Assembly (NCBI GenBank): GCA_005888315.1
Contig: VAWH01000018.1
Coordinates: forward strand, 1 to 64,000
Direction: 5' to 3'
From: Actinomycetota bacterium
GTDB taxonomy: Bacteria; Actinomycetota; Thermoleophilia; Gaiellales; Gaiellaceae
DNA: 64,000 bases
Shown here: positions 48,782-57,139 of the stretch, piece by piece
How positions within the stretch are numbered: position 1 is the stretch's first letter
How the letters are laid out: each line of letters begins with the position of its first letter
Translations under genes and position numbers: made by a program
The notes under the pieces: generated by a model
Database searches by the model: none
Seen by the model: only the letters and a program-made list of their open reading frames with translations
What the model was told of the DNA's origin: nothing

Positions 48782-50173
48782 GTGTTCCGCTCGCTTCGCT
48801 TCCGGCTTCCAGCGCTTTTCCTCGCGGCGATCGTGCTCGCAGGGCTGGTCTCGACTGCGGTCGCGGTCAGTGTGTCGAAGCGGTACGCGCAGAACACTCT
48901 CAGGAAACAGGCCTTCCGCGAGCTCACGCAGGAGGCGCGCGGAATCGACCAGATCTACAGAGAACACGCCGGCGGCAATGCGCCGCCGTCGAGCGAGATC
49001 GAGCGCGCCTCCGGCGACCAGGTCTTCTACATGCGGCCCGCAAAAGGGATCGATGTTTTCCCCGGCCCGACACCCGCCTATACGCTCCTGCCGCGCCGGT
49101 TAATCGACTTTAGCCGCATCCTTGCCGGACAGACGGTTCGGTTCGAATTCACACCTCCGGGCCGAAACACCCGGCTGCTCGCAGTCGCCAGGCCCGTCAA
49201 GCTCGGCGGCAAGGTCTTCGGCGCGGTCATCCTCGCGAGACGGAAGACTCTCCTGAACCAGAGCTGGTTGCCGCTCATTTGGCGCCTCTTCCCCGCGTTT
49301 TTCGCCGGAATTCTTGTGGCCGGCGCCCTCGGCTGGTATCTCTCGCGGCGGATCACGACGCCCGTGCTCGCCCTCTCGGACGCGAGCGACGAGGTGGCCG
49401 CGGGACGGTACGACGTTGTCGTCCCGCAGGTCCCCGGGGGCGGCGAGATCAGCCATCTGGCGTCACGCTTCCGGGAGATGGCATCGCAGCTTCAGGAAGC
49501 CGAGGCGCTCGAGCGCAACTTCCTGATGACCGTCTCGCACGAGCTGCGGACGCCGTTGACCGCGATCCGCGGTCATGTCGAGGCCCTGCTCGAGGGCGTC
49601 GTCGAGGACGAGGAGGCGAGGGCGTACTCGCTCGAAGTGATCAGCCTCGAGGCAGAACGCCTCGAGCGGCTCGTCGGCGATGTGCTCGACCTTGCGAAGC
49701 TGGACATGCACCGCTTTGCCCTACGGCGCGAGGAGGTCGACATGGAACGACTCATCGACCGTGCCTACTCGGCGTTCGGCGAGGAGGCGCGCCGCCGTGG
49801 GATCGACTACCGGCGCTCGATCGCGGCGAAGCCGATCCTCGAGACCGACGGCGACCGTGTGCTGCAGGTGATCTCGAACCTGCTTTCGAATGCGTTTCGC
49901 TGGACGCCCGACGGAGGCCGCGTCGGTCTCGCCCTGAAGCAGGTCGACGGAACCATCCGCGTCGCCGTCGACGACAGTGGGCCCGGCATCCCGCGGGAGG
50001 AGCAGGAGCGCATCTTCCGGCCGTTCTGGTCGCGGGACGGCCACGGGACCGGCCTCGGCCTCGCGATCGCGAGTGAGCTCGCCGCGGCGCTCGGCGGTGA
50101 GATCGAGCTGCGGACCGAAGCCGGGAAGGGAAGCCGCTTCGAGCTCGTGCTGCCGGCGATGAAGTCTGACTAG
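48782..50173 (+). CDS. Sensor histidine kinase (partner of the 48061 regulator)
   Basis: A 463-residue membrane kinase from GTG 48782. Two membrane segments (about 9-31 and 166-188) bracket an extracytoplasmic sensing region. A HAMP domain follows (about 189-241), then HisKA with phospho-acceptor H253 in TVSHELRTPL and an ATPase domain with N-box ISNLLSNAFRW, G1 DDSGPGIP and G2 HGTGLGLAIA. All boxes are intact. Signal unknown. Its TAG stop overlaps the stop of the convergent gene. Confidence 0.93.
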   Translation: MFRSLRFRLPALFLAAIVLAGLVSTAVAVSVSKRYAQNTLRKQAFRELTQEARGIDQIYREHAGGNAPPSSEIERASGDQVFYMRPAKGIDVFPGPTPAYTLLPRRLIDFSRILAGQTVRFEFTPPGRNTRLLAVARPVKLGGKVFGAVILARRKTLLNQSWLPLIWRLFPAFFAGILVAGALGWYLSRRITTPVLALSDASDEVAAGRYDVVVPQVPGGGEISHLASRFREMASQLQEAEALERNFLMTVSHELRTPLTAIRGHVEALLEGVVEDEEARAYSLEVISLEAERLERLVGDVLDLAKLDMHRFALRREEVDMERLIDRAYSAFGEEARRRGIDYRRSIAAKPILETDGDRVLQVISNLLSNAFRWTPDGGRVGLALKQVDGTIRVAVDDSGPGIPREEQERIFRPFWSRDGHGTGLGLAIASELAAALGGEIELRTEAGKGSRFELVLPAMKSD

Positions 50174-50619
50174 GTCCCGGTGCGGCGGTCTTCGATGCGG
50201 TAGACGATCGCGCCTTCGTCGGCTCCGAGCACGTGCTCGAGCCGGGCTAGTCGCTCGTCGACTCCCTTCCAGCCGGAGGCGATCAGGTCGATCAGAAGCG
50301 CCAGGTCGTCGACGCGCGCGTGCCGCTCGGCGAGCAGGTCGCCTTCGAGCCGCTCCAGGCGGCGCACCATGTTGGCGGAGAGTCCACGAACCTCGGCCAG
50401 ATGCTTCGCGACCGGTAGGACTTCCTGGCGCAGGCCGGTCTGGACGGCTTCGCCGACCCGGTCCGGGAGCGTGGCCTCGAGCTGCGCCGCGATTTCGGCA
50501 AGCGACTCGACCTGGTAGCGGGCCCGCTCGAGGGCGGCCTCGACGACCGCCGGCTCGGTTCTTCCTTCGGCCGCCTGCTTCAGCCGCTCGTTCGCCCGCT
50601 CGATCGCGCCTGGGTTCAT
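50170..50619 (-). CDS. Uncharacterised coiled-coil protein
   Basis: A 149-residue mostly helical protein from ATG 50619 (MNPGAIERANERLKQAAEGR...), with heptad-like leucine spacing through residues 25-120 (ALERARYQVESLAEIAAQLE; RRLERLEGDLLAERHARVD). No cysteines or membrane segments. Its stop shares the 4-base CTAG with the sensor kinase stop. The start lies 27 bases from the divergent queA ATG, so the two may share a promoter region. Confidence 0.65.
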   Translation of the reverse strand: MNPGAIERANERLKQAAEGRTEPAVVEAALERARYQVESLAEIAAQLEATLPDRVGEAVQTGLRQEVLPVAKHLAEVRGLSANMVRRLERLEGDLLAERHARVDDLALLIDLIASGWKGVDERLARLEHVLGADEGAIVYRIEDRRTGT

Positions 50620-50646
50620 GCCCGGCAACGCTAGCGTTCGCATCGG

Positions 50647-51582
50647 ATGAAGCTGTCCGAGCTCGACTACTCGCTGCCGGCGGAGCTGATCGCGCAGCGT
50701 CCGCTGGAACGGCGCGACGACTCGCGCCTGCTCGTCTACGAACGCGCGAGCGGCGCAGTCCGCCACCGGCGCTTCTCGGAGCTGCCGGAGGAACTCGGTC
50801 GCGACGAGCTCGTAGTCGTCAACGACACCCGGGTGATTCCGGCGCGGATTCGGATCGAGCGGCCCCGCGGCGAGGTCTTGCTCCTGGAGCGCAGGGGCGA
50901 CAACGGGTTCTGGGAGGGGCTCGCACGGCCGACCAGGCGGCTCCGGGCGGGGAGACGCTACGGCCCGGTCGAGCTCGTGGAGCACCTCGGCGGCGGTCGC
51001 TGGCTGCTCCGCCTCGACGGTGAGCCTGAGGGCGAGATGCCGCTGCCGCCGTACATCACCGAGGCTCTGGTGGATCCGGAGCGCTACCAGACGATCTACG
51101 CCAAGGCCGAAGGCTCGGCGGCGGCGCCGACGGCAGGGCTCCATTTCACTCCAGAGCTGCTGGCACGACTCGAGGTCGAGCGCGTGACGCTGCACGTCGG
51201 CCTCGACACCTTCCGCCCCGTCACCGCCGCGGAGCTGGAGCGGCACGAGCTGCACAGCGAGCGTTACGAGGTCTCCCCGGCGGCCTGGGGGCGGATCCGC
51301 GCGGCGCGGCGAGTGCTGGCGGTGGGCACGACGACGGTGCGGGTGCTCGAATCGCTGGCCCGCGGGGCCCCACTTGCGAGCCGAACCGATCTCTTCGTCA
51401 CGCCGGGTTTCGAGTTCCGGCGCGTCGACTCGCTGCTGACGAACTTCCACCTGCCGCGCTCGACGTTGCTCGCGTTGGTGATGGCGTTCTGCGGGGTCGA
51501 GGAAACGCGCAGCCTCTATCGCTTGGCGATCGACGAGCGCTACAGGTTTTACTCGTTCGGCGATGCGATGCTGATCCGATGA
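50647..51582 (+). CDS. queA: S-adenosylmethionine:tRNA ribosyltransferase-isomerase QueA
   Basis: QueA transfers and rearranges the ribosyl moiety of S-adenosylmethionine onto 7-aminomethyl-7-deazaguanine in tRNA, giving epoxyqueuosine. The 311-residue product has the N-terminal LSELDYSLPAELIAQRP, the VVNDTRVIPARI motif, EMPLPPYI and AAPTAGLHFTPELL, and FVTPGFEFRRVDSLLTNFHL near the C-terminus, all family markers. tgt follows after a short hairpin repeat. Its TGA lies within the repeat's first bases. Confidence 0.96.
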   Translation: MKLSELDYSLPAELIAQRPLERRDDSRLLVYERASGAVRHRRFSELPEELGRDELVVVNDTRVIPARIRIERPRGEVLLLERRGDNGFWEGLARPTRRLRAGRRYGPVELVEHLGGGRWLLRLDGEPEGEMPLPPYITEALVDPERYQTIYAKAEGSAAAPTAGLHFTPELLARLEVERVTLHVGLDTFRPVTAAELERHELHSERYEVSPAAWGRIRAARRVLAVGTTTVRVLESLARGAPLASRTDLFVTPGFEFRRVDSLLTNFHLPRSTLLALVMAFCGVEETRSLYRLAIDERYRFYSFGDAMLIR

Positions 51583-51635
51583 AAGTGCTGCGCACTTTCA
51601 TCGGCGCTGTGTTGTCCCATCGCTTCGCTCGGGAG
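51581..51635 (+). repeat. Hairpin repeat family C, copy 1
   Basis: GAAAGTGCTGCGCACTTTC (51581-51599; 8-bp stem) overlaps the queA stop codon. It is followed by a variable stretch ending CGCTTCGCTCGGGAGAT just before the tgt start. A second copy with an identical 19-base hairpin and related 3' part is at 58810-58865. Confidence 0.8.
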
Positions 51636-51637
51636 AT

Positions 51638-52768
51638 ATGAGCTTCCGCGTGACTGCCACGGACGGGGAGGCGCGTGCCGCCATCTTGACGACGGCCCAC
51701 GGCGAGGTGGCGACGCCCGCGTTCATGCCCGTCGGCACCAAGGCGACCGTCAAGAGCGTCGACCCCGACGAGTTGAGCGCGCTCGGCGCGGAGATCGTGC
51801 TCGGCAACAGCTACCACCTGCACTTTCGGCCGGGCGCGGAGCTGATCGCCGAGCTCGGCGGCCTGCACCGGTTCATGGCCTGGGACGGCCCGATCCTGAC
51901 CGACTCGGGCGGCTTTCAGGTCTTCTCGCTGCGCCACACGATCCTCGGCGTCGACGACGACGGGGTCACGTTCCGCTCCGTGTACGACGGTGAGCCGGCG
52001 CGCTTCACTCCGGAATCCGTCGCGCAGATCCAGGCGCGCCTCGGCTCCGACATTGCCATGTGCCTCGACGCCGTGCCGCCTGCGGACTCGCCGCGCCCGG
52101 CGCTCGCCGAAGCCGTCCGCTTGACGACGCTCTGGGCGGCGCGTCAGCGGACAGCCGAGCGGGCGCCCCGCCAACTCGTCTTCGGAATCGCCCAGGGCGG
52201 TACCGACGTCGAGCTTCGCACCCGCTCGATCGACGAGATCACGACGCTCGATTTCGACGGCTACGCCCTCGGCGGACTCGCCATCGGCGAGGACCGTGAG
52301 CTGATGTTCGACACGGTCGCCTGGGCAACGCCGCTGCTGCCGGCCGATCGCGCCCGGTACTTCATGGGCATCGGCGATCCTCTCGGCGTGCTGGAGGTGA
52401 TCGAGCGCGGGATCGACATGTTCGACTGCGTGCTGCCGACGCGGCTCGGGCGGACCGGCTCGGCGCTCACCTGGGGAGGCCGGCTGAACCTCAAGAACGC
52501 CCGCTACGCGCGCGACGCCGCGCCGCTGCAGGAGGGCTGCGGCTGCCCGGCGTGCAGACGCTTCTCGCGCGCCTACATCCGTCACCTCGTCAACCAGCAG
52601 GAGCTGCTCGGCCACCGCTTGCTGAGCCTCCACAATCTACGATTCCTGCTCGATTTGACGGCGGGCGCGAGGGCGGCGATCGAGCGCGGCGAGTTCGCCG
52701 CCCACAAGCGCGACGCGGCGGTCCGCCTCGGAACCGCAACGGAAGAGGAGGCAGTACGGGTTATCTGA
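51638..52768 (+). CDS. tgt: tRNA-guanine transglycosylase
   Basis: Tgt exchanges guanine 34 of GUN-anticodon tRNAs for preQ1, starting queuosine synthesis on tRNA. The 376-residue product has the catalytic and substrate motifs DSGGFQVFSL, MCLDAVPPADSP, FGIAQGGTD, ALGGLAIGE and the second catalytic Asp in GIDMFDCVLPTR. The zinc site is present (CGCPACRRF with His in QELLGHRLLSLHN). Start ATG 51638. Followed by yajC and secDF, a common order. Confidence 0.96.
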   Translation: MSFRVTATDGEARAAILTTAHGEVATPAFMPVGTKATVKSVDPDELSALGAEIVLGNSYHLHFRPGAELIAELGGLHRFMAWDGPILTDSGGFQVFSLRHTILGVDDDGVTFRSVYDGEPARFTPESVAQIQARLGSDIAMCLDAVPPADSPRPALAEAVRLTTLWAARQRTAERAPRQLVFGIAQGGTDVELRTRSIDEITTLDFDGYALGGLAIGEDRELMFDTVAWATPLLPADRARYFMGIGDPLGVLEVIERGIDMFDCVLPTRLGRTGSALTWGGRLNLKNARYARDAAPLQEGCGCPACRRFSRAYIRHLVNQQELLGHRLLSLHNLRFLLDLTAGARAAIERGEFAAHKRDAAVRLGTATEEEAVRVI

Positions 52769-52770
52769 TC

Positions 52771-53055
52771 GTGATCGTGGCGCTGTTCGTGCTCCTCTGG
52801 CTGCTCGTCCTTCGCCCGCAGCGGCGGCGCCAGACAGAGCAACTGCGCATGCAGGACACGCTCCAGCTCGGCAACGAGGTGATCACCGCCGGGGGCATCC
52901 GCGGGTACGTACGCCAGTTGGACGAGGAGGTGCTCAAGGTCGAGATCGCGCCCGATGTCGTCGTGCGCCTCGACCGCCGCGCCGTCGCCGCCGTCGTTCG
53001 CGACGAGCCGGAAGAGCTGGAACCCCTCGCCCAGGGCGAGCGCTCCGAAAGCTAA
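52771..53055 (+). CDS. yajC: Preprotein translocase subunit YajC
   Basis: YajC is a small single-span membrane protein associated with SecDF. The 94-residue product shows the N-terminal membrane helix IVIVALFVLLWLLVL, then RPQRRRQ, LQLGNEVITAGGIRGYV and VLKVEIAPDVVVRLDRRAVA, the family pattern. The start is unclear: AGGAGG at 52746-52751 is in the end of tgt, and GTG 52771 or CTG 52765 follow at 19 and 13 bases. The TAA stop is the start of a tandem repeat. Confidence 0.87.
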   Translation: MIVALFVLLWLLVLRPQRRRQTEQLRMQDTLQLGNEVITAGGIRGYVRQLDEEVLKVEIAPDVVVRLDRRAVAAVVRDEPEELEPLAQGERSES

Positions 53056-53274
53056 GGCATCGCTTGCGATGCCGTCTCAAAGGCCGTAGCGGCTTTGCCG
53101 CTGCGGCCGGCTAAACCCGGCTGAAGGTGAAGGCACGGTGGTTCACTCGGCGATCGCCGCGGCGAGGCATCGCTTGCGATGCCGTCTCAAAGGCCGTAGC
53201 GGCTTTGCCGCTGCGGCCGGCTAAACCCGGGGGAGGGTGAAGGCACGGTTCGTTCACTCCGCGATCGTCGTGGC
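53055..53274 (+). repeat. Tandem duplication of a 110-bp unit of hairpin repeat family B
   Basis: Two 110-bp units (53055-53164 and 53165-53274) are identical over the first 66 bases and closely similar thereafter. Each has GGCATCGC-TT-GCGATGCC, then a GGCCGTAGCGGC/GCCGCTGCGGCC hairpin and CTAAACCCGG. The first unit begins in the TAA stop of yajC. The pair fills the whole yajC-secDF gap. A diverged single copy is at 31736-31796. Confidence 0.88.
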
Positions 53275-53295
53275 TAAGCTTCCAGCCCTGCGCGG

Positions 53296-56115
53296 ATGAC
53301 GAACCGCCGTTCGCACCTGATCCTTGTCGGCCTGATCCTCGCCGCTCTGGCGGGAGTGGTTGCGCTTGCCGTTCCAGGATCACCGGTGCACAAGAAGGTG
53401 ACGCTCGGTCTCGATCTCCAGGGCGGCCTCGAGGTCGTGCTCGAGGCCCGACCCGCGAAAGGGCAGAAGCTGGACTCGGCAGCGCTCGACCGGTCGGTGT
53501 CGATCATGCGCCAGCGGGTCGACAAGCTCGGCGTCTCCGAGCCCGAGATCCGCAAGCAGGGCTCGAATCAGATCGTGATCGAGCTCGCCGGCGTCCATGA
53601 TCCGGCGAAAGCGGCGACGATCATCGGCAAGACGGCCCAGCTCGAGCTCTACGACCTCGAGACCTCCTTGACCGGCCCGTCGATCACCGCGAGCGGCAAC
53701 CCGCAGCCGTCGCCGAGCCTCGACAAGCTCCTTTCAGCCGTCCAGTCGCAGGCCAAGAAGGGCGAACCCGAGGGCTACTACGCGTTCGGGAAGAACAAGC
53801 AGAAATCCGTCGGCCCGGCTACGAGTCGCGCCGCGGCGCTGAAGCAGGCGAAGCAGAGCAAGCTCAAGCGGCCGTTCACGGTGCTCGCCGTCCCGCAGAA
53901 CACCGTCGTCATCACCTGCGACTCGACCGAGGTCGTCTGCCCCGGGAACACCGGCCAGCAGGGCGGCAATGTGATTCAGCCACCGCCACCCGGCCAAAGC
54001 TACTACTACCTCTTCACCCACAACCCCGACAAGACGGGCGTCGGCGACGTCAAGGGCGTCCCGCAGCTGACGGGCTCAGACCTGAAGCTGTCGGGAACGC
54101 GCCAAGACTTCGACCCAACGACGAACGAGCCGGTCGTCTTGATGCAGTTCACCGGTTCGGGCTCGCACAAGTTCCAGCAGGTCACCGCCGAGGAGTACAA
54201 CCGGGGCCGGAACCGCCGGATCCCGCAGCACTTCGCGATCGTGCTCGACCGGGAGATCAGGTCGTTCCCGCAGATCGACTTCAACAAGTCGGATCTCGCG
54301 GGCGGGATCAGCGGCAACGCCGAGATCTCCGGCATCAAGTCGATCGGCGAGGCGAAGGACCTCGCGCTCGTGCTCCAGACCGGCGCCCTGCCGGTCAACT
54401 TCGTCCCGATCGAGCGTACTGACATCTCCGCGACGCTCGGCAAGGACTCGCTAAGCGAGGCGAAGAAGGCCGCCCTGATCGGCCTCCTGCTCGTGGCGGT
54501 CTTCCTGCTCGTCCTCTACCGGTTCCTCGGCCTCGTCGCGGTGATCGGGCTCGGCATCTACGCGGCCTTTCTCTACGCGGCGATCCTGCTCTTCAACGTG
54601 ACGCTGACGCTGCCGGGCTTCGCGGGATTGATCCTGACGATCGGAGTCGCGGCCGACGCGAACGTGGTCGTCTTCGAACGGATCAAGGAAGAAGTGCGCG
54701 CTGGGAAGTCCGTGCGCGCTGCAATCGCCGCCGGGTACGCCAAGGGCTTCCACACGATCATCGACGCCAACGTCGTCACCGTGATCACGGCGATGGTCCT
54801 GTTCGCCGTCGCTACCGCGGGCGTCAAGGGCTTCGCGCTGATGCTGATGATCGGCACGGTCATCTCGCTCGTCACCGCGGTTGCGGCGACCCGGGCGATG
54901 CTCGGCCTGCTCTCCGGCTTCGCCTGGTTCGACAACCCCCGGTTCATGGGCGCCGCGGGGCAGCAGTCGGCGAAGTGGCTGCAGATCGACTTCATGCGCC
55001 GGCGCTACCTCTGGTTCGCGATCTCGGGCGTGATTCTCGTCGTCGGGGCAGCCTCGCTCGGTACCCGCGGCCTCAACCTCGGGATCGACTTCAAGGGTGG
55101 CACCCAGGTGACGTTCAAGACTCCGAAGCCGGTCTCGCTCACGGACGTCCGCAACCAGGCGAAGGACATCGGCCAGAACGACGCGGTCATCCAAGGCCGC
55201 GGCAAGACGTTCGGCAGCGATAGGTACGAGAACTTCCAGATGCGGATGAAGTCTCTGTCGGAGGCCAATCAGAACAAGCTCGGTGACGATCTGACTTCGC
55301 GCTTCCAGGCGACAAACTCGCAGATCACGAACGTGTCCTCGAGCTTCGGGAGACAGATCGCGCGCTCCGCGATCGTCGCGGTCATCGTCTCGCTGCTCCT
55401 GATCGTGCTTTACATCGCGGTCAGGTTCGACCTCAAGTTCGCGGGCCCCGTGATCGCGGCGCTGCTGCACGACATCGTGATCACTGTCGGCGTCTACTCC
55501 CTGACTGGGCGCGAGGTCTCCAACTCGACGGTCGCCGCAGTCTTGACGGTGCTCGGCTACTCGATCTACGACACGATCATCATCTTCGACCGCATGCGGG
55601 AGAACATCCCGCTGATGCGGCGCTCGTCCTTCGCGACGATCGCGAACGTCTCGCTCTGGGAGACGATCCGCCGCTCGCTGGCGACGACGTTCATCACCTT
55701 GCTGCCGATCGGCGCCCTGCTCATCTTCGGCGGCGCGACGCTGAAGGACTTCGCATTCGCGCTGCTGGTTGGGATCACCTCGGGCGCCTACTCGTCGATC
55801 TTCATCGCGGCGCCGCTGCTGACGATTCTGAAGGAGCGCGAGCCGGAGTTCGCACGCCGCAGAGGCATCGACGAGCCGGAAGGCCCGGAGCCCGACGGCG
55901 GCACGCCCGCCCGGCGGCGCCCGAGGCGTCCATGGGGCGGCGCGCCGGCTGCCGATCCGGGAACGGTCGTCCTCGAAGAGGCGGAGCAGGCGGCCGCGGC
56001 CGAGCCGACCCCCTCGCTCGGTGAACTCGTGCCAAGCCCGGCCGCCTCGGCCGAAGCGAAACGCGAGCGCCGCCGCCAGCGGCGCCGCGCACGTCCGCAT
56101 GGCCGAACCCGCTGA
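53296..56115 (+). CDS. secDF: Fused protein translocase subunit SecDF
   Basis: A 939-residue fusion of SecD and SecF, which use the proton gradient to pull preproteins from the translocon. The SecD half has the N-terminal membrane segment, GLDLQGGLEVVLEA, RQRVDKLGVSEPEIRKQG, and five membrane helices around residues 385-540 with VAADANVVVFERIKEE. The SecF half begins near residue 565 (YLWFAISGVILVV, LGIDFKGGTQVTF) and has the YSIYDTIIIFDRMREN motif. A C-terminal Pro/Glu/Arg-rich disordered tail of about 85 residues ends RRQRRRARPHGRTR. Start ATG 53296. Confidence 0.96.
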   Translation: MTNRRSHLILVGLILAALAGVVALAVPGSPVHKKVTLGLDLQGGLEVVLEARPAKGQKLDSAALDRSVSIMRQRVDKLGVSEPEIRKQGSNQIVIELAGVHDPAKAATIIGKTAQLELYDLETSLTGPSITASGNPQPSPSLDKLLSAVQSQAKKGEPEGYYAFGKNKQKSVGPATSRAAALKQAKQSKLKRPFTVLAVPQNTVVITCDSTEVVCPGNTGQQGGNVIQPPPPGQSYYYLFTHNPDKTGVGDVKGVPQLTGSDLKLSGTRQDFDPTTNEPVVLMQFTGSGSHKFQQVTAEEYNRGRNRRIPQHFAIVLDREIRSFPQIDFNKSDLAGGISGNAEISGIKSIGEAKDLALVLQTGALPVNFVPIERTDISATLGKDSLSEAKKAALIGLLLVAVFLLVLYRFLGLVAVIGLGIYAAFLYAAILLFNVTLTLPGFAGLILTIGVAADANVVVFERIKEEVRAGKSVRAAIAAGYAKGFHTIIDANVVTVITAMVLFAVATAGVKGFALMLMIGTVISLVTAVAATRAMLGLLSGFAWFDNPRFMGAAGQQSAKWLQIDFMRRRYLWFAISGVILVVGAASLGTRGLNLGIDFKGGTQVTFKTPKPVSLTDVRNQAKDIGQNDAVIQGRGKTFGSDRYENFQMRMKSLSEANQNKLGDDLTSRFQATNSQITNVSSSFGRQIARSAIVAVIVSLLLIVLYIAVRFDLKFAGPVIAALLHDIVITVGVYSLTGREVSNSTVAAVLTVLGYSIYDTIIIFDRMRENIPLMRRSSFATIANVSLWETIRRSLATTFITLLPIGALLIFGGATLKDFAFALLVGITSGAYSSIFIAAPLLTILKEREPEFARRRGIDEPEGPEPDGGTPARRRPRRPWGGAPAADPGTVVLEEAEQAAAAEPTPSLGELVPSPAASAEAKRERRRQRRRARPHGRTR

Positions 56116-56425
56116 GAGCGGCCGCGCCGGCGAAGCCGGCACGGCCTCCGACCGGCGTGGTGAGGGGCCGCCTTCGCGTCTGGCCGGGGCGGTCCAGCGG
56201 CTCGGGCGCGACGAGGCGAAGGCCCTAGCCGACGAGCTCCTCGCGCTCTGGCGCGGCGACTCGACTGTGGGCGAGCGCGCCGCGGCACGACTGGCGGGAG
56301 TCTTTCGCGAGCTCGGGCTCGTCACTCGCGAGGAGCTCGACGAAGCCGAGCTGAAGATCGCGCAGCTGGAGCACCGGCTGCGGCTGCTCGAGAACGCCCG
56401 GCCGCCTTCATCGCCGCTTCCGTGA
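56099..56425 (+). CDS. Small helical protein with C-terminal coiled coil (BMFP/UbiK-like, tentative)
   Basis: A 108-residue protein from ATG 56099, overlapping the secDF tail by 17 bases. A disordered N-terminus is followed by helices (RLAGAVQRLGRDEAKALADELL) and a C-terminal segment GLVTREELDEAELKIAQLEHRLRLLE (written here as two joined motifs, GLVTREELDEAEL and KIAQLEHRLRLLE). The latter resembles the BMFP/UbiK coiled coil that accompanies UbiB-type proteins. The acyltransferase and ubiB-like genes follow, which makes the resemblance worth noting, but length and sequence are not conclusive. Confidence 0.55.
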   Translation: MAEPAESGRAGEAGTASDRRGEGPPSRLAGAVQRLGRDEAKALADELLALWRGDSTVGERAAARLAGVFRELGLVTREELDEAELKIAQLEHRLRLLENARPPSSPLP

Positions 56426-57135
56426 GCGCGCCGCTGACGCGGCTCGGCTTGCCGAAGCTCTGGAAGTACGACAAGACGCGGCTCTGGCACTTCGCCCGGC
56501 ACACCGTCGTGCCCGTCGTGCTCCGACTCGCCCCGAGCGCGGCCTACGGGGTCGAGCGGATCCCGAGCGACCGGGGGTGCGTGCTCGCCGCCAACCACTT
56601 TTCCGGGATCGACCACCCGCTGATCGGCGCTTTTGTTCCGGGGATCACCTATTTCCTCGCGAAGTCGGAGCTGTTCGAGGTGCCAGTGCTCGGGGAGGCA
56701 TTGGCCTGGATGGGCGTGATCTCGATCCGCCGCGGCGAGAGCGACCGCGACGCGCTCCGTATCGCACGGCAGCATGTCCACGACGGAGACGTCGTCTGCG
56801 TCCACATCGAGGGAACGCGCCAGCGGCTCGGCTACCCGGGCCCCATCCACACCGGTGGCCTGATGATCGCGATGCAGGAGGGCGCGCCGGTCGTCCCCCT
56901 CGGTCTCGACACCTTCGGCTGGTCGCCGAAGAACCGCCGGCGGTGCGCGCTCGTCTTCGGCGAACCGATCGAGCTCGACCATCTGTCTCGGAACCGCTCC
57001 GGCTACGCGGAGGCGGGCGAGCTCGTCCGCGAGGAGATGGTGCGGCTCTGGCGCCTCGCGGCCGAAGCGGCCGCGGCGGGCCTGCCCTCGGCGTTGCCGG
57101 ACGGGACGCGGCGTAACGAGCCCGTGTCAGACTGA
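56422..57135 (+). CDS. plsC: 1-acyl-sn-glycerol-3-phosphate acyltransferase (PlsC family)
   Basis: A 237-residue lysophosphatidate-type acyltransferase from GTG 56422, overlapping the previous stop by 4 bases. Motif I is NHFSGIDH (the H-x4-D pair; here H-F-S-G-I-D), motif III EGTRQRLGYPGP, and motif IV GAPVVPLGLDTF. It makes phosphatidate or modifies related glycerolipids at the membrane. It forms an operon with the coiled-coil gene and the UbiB-like kinase 4 bases downstream. Confidence 0.9.
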   Translation: MSAPLTRLGLPKLWKYDKTRLWHFARHTVVPVVLRLAPSAAYGVERIPSDRGCVLAANHFSGIDHPLIGAFVPGITYFLAKSELFEVPVLGEALAWMGVISIRRGESDRDALRIARQHVHDGDVVCVHIEGTRQRLGYPGPIHTGGLMIAMQEGAPVVPLGLDTFGWSPKNRRRCALVFGEPIELDHLSRNRSGYAEAGELVREEMVRLWRLAAEAAAAGLPSALPDGTRRNEPVSD

Positions 57136-57139
57136 CCGC

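Noticed and set aside
53055-53274. Possibility of a tandem riboswitch before secDF
   Set aside because: The two units start at the yajC stop and match a dispersed repeat at 31736; no known riboswitch core is recognisable.
54451-56982. 843-residue open frame opposite secDF and the acyltransferase
   Set aside because: Charged repetitive sequence (long runs of Asp, Arg, Glu, His) without motifs; secDF is unmistakable on the other strand.
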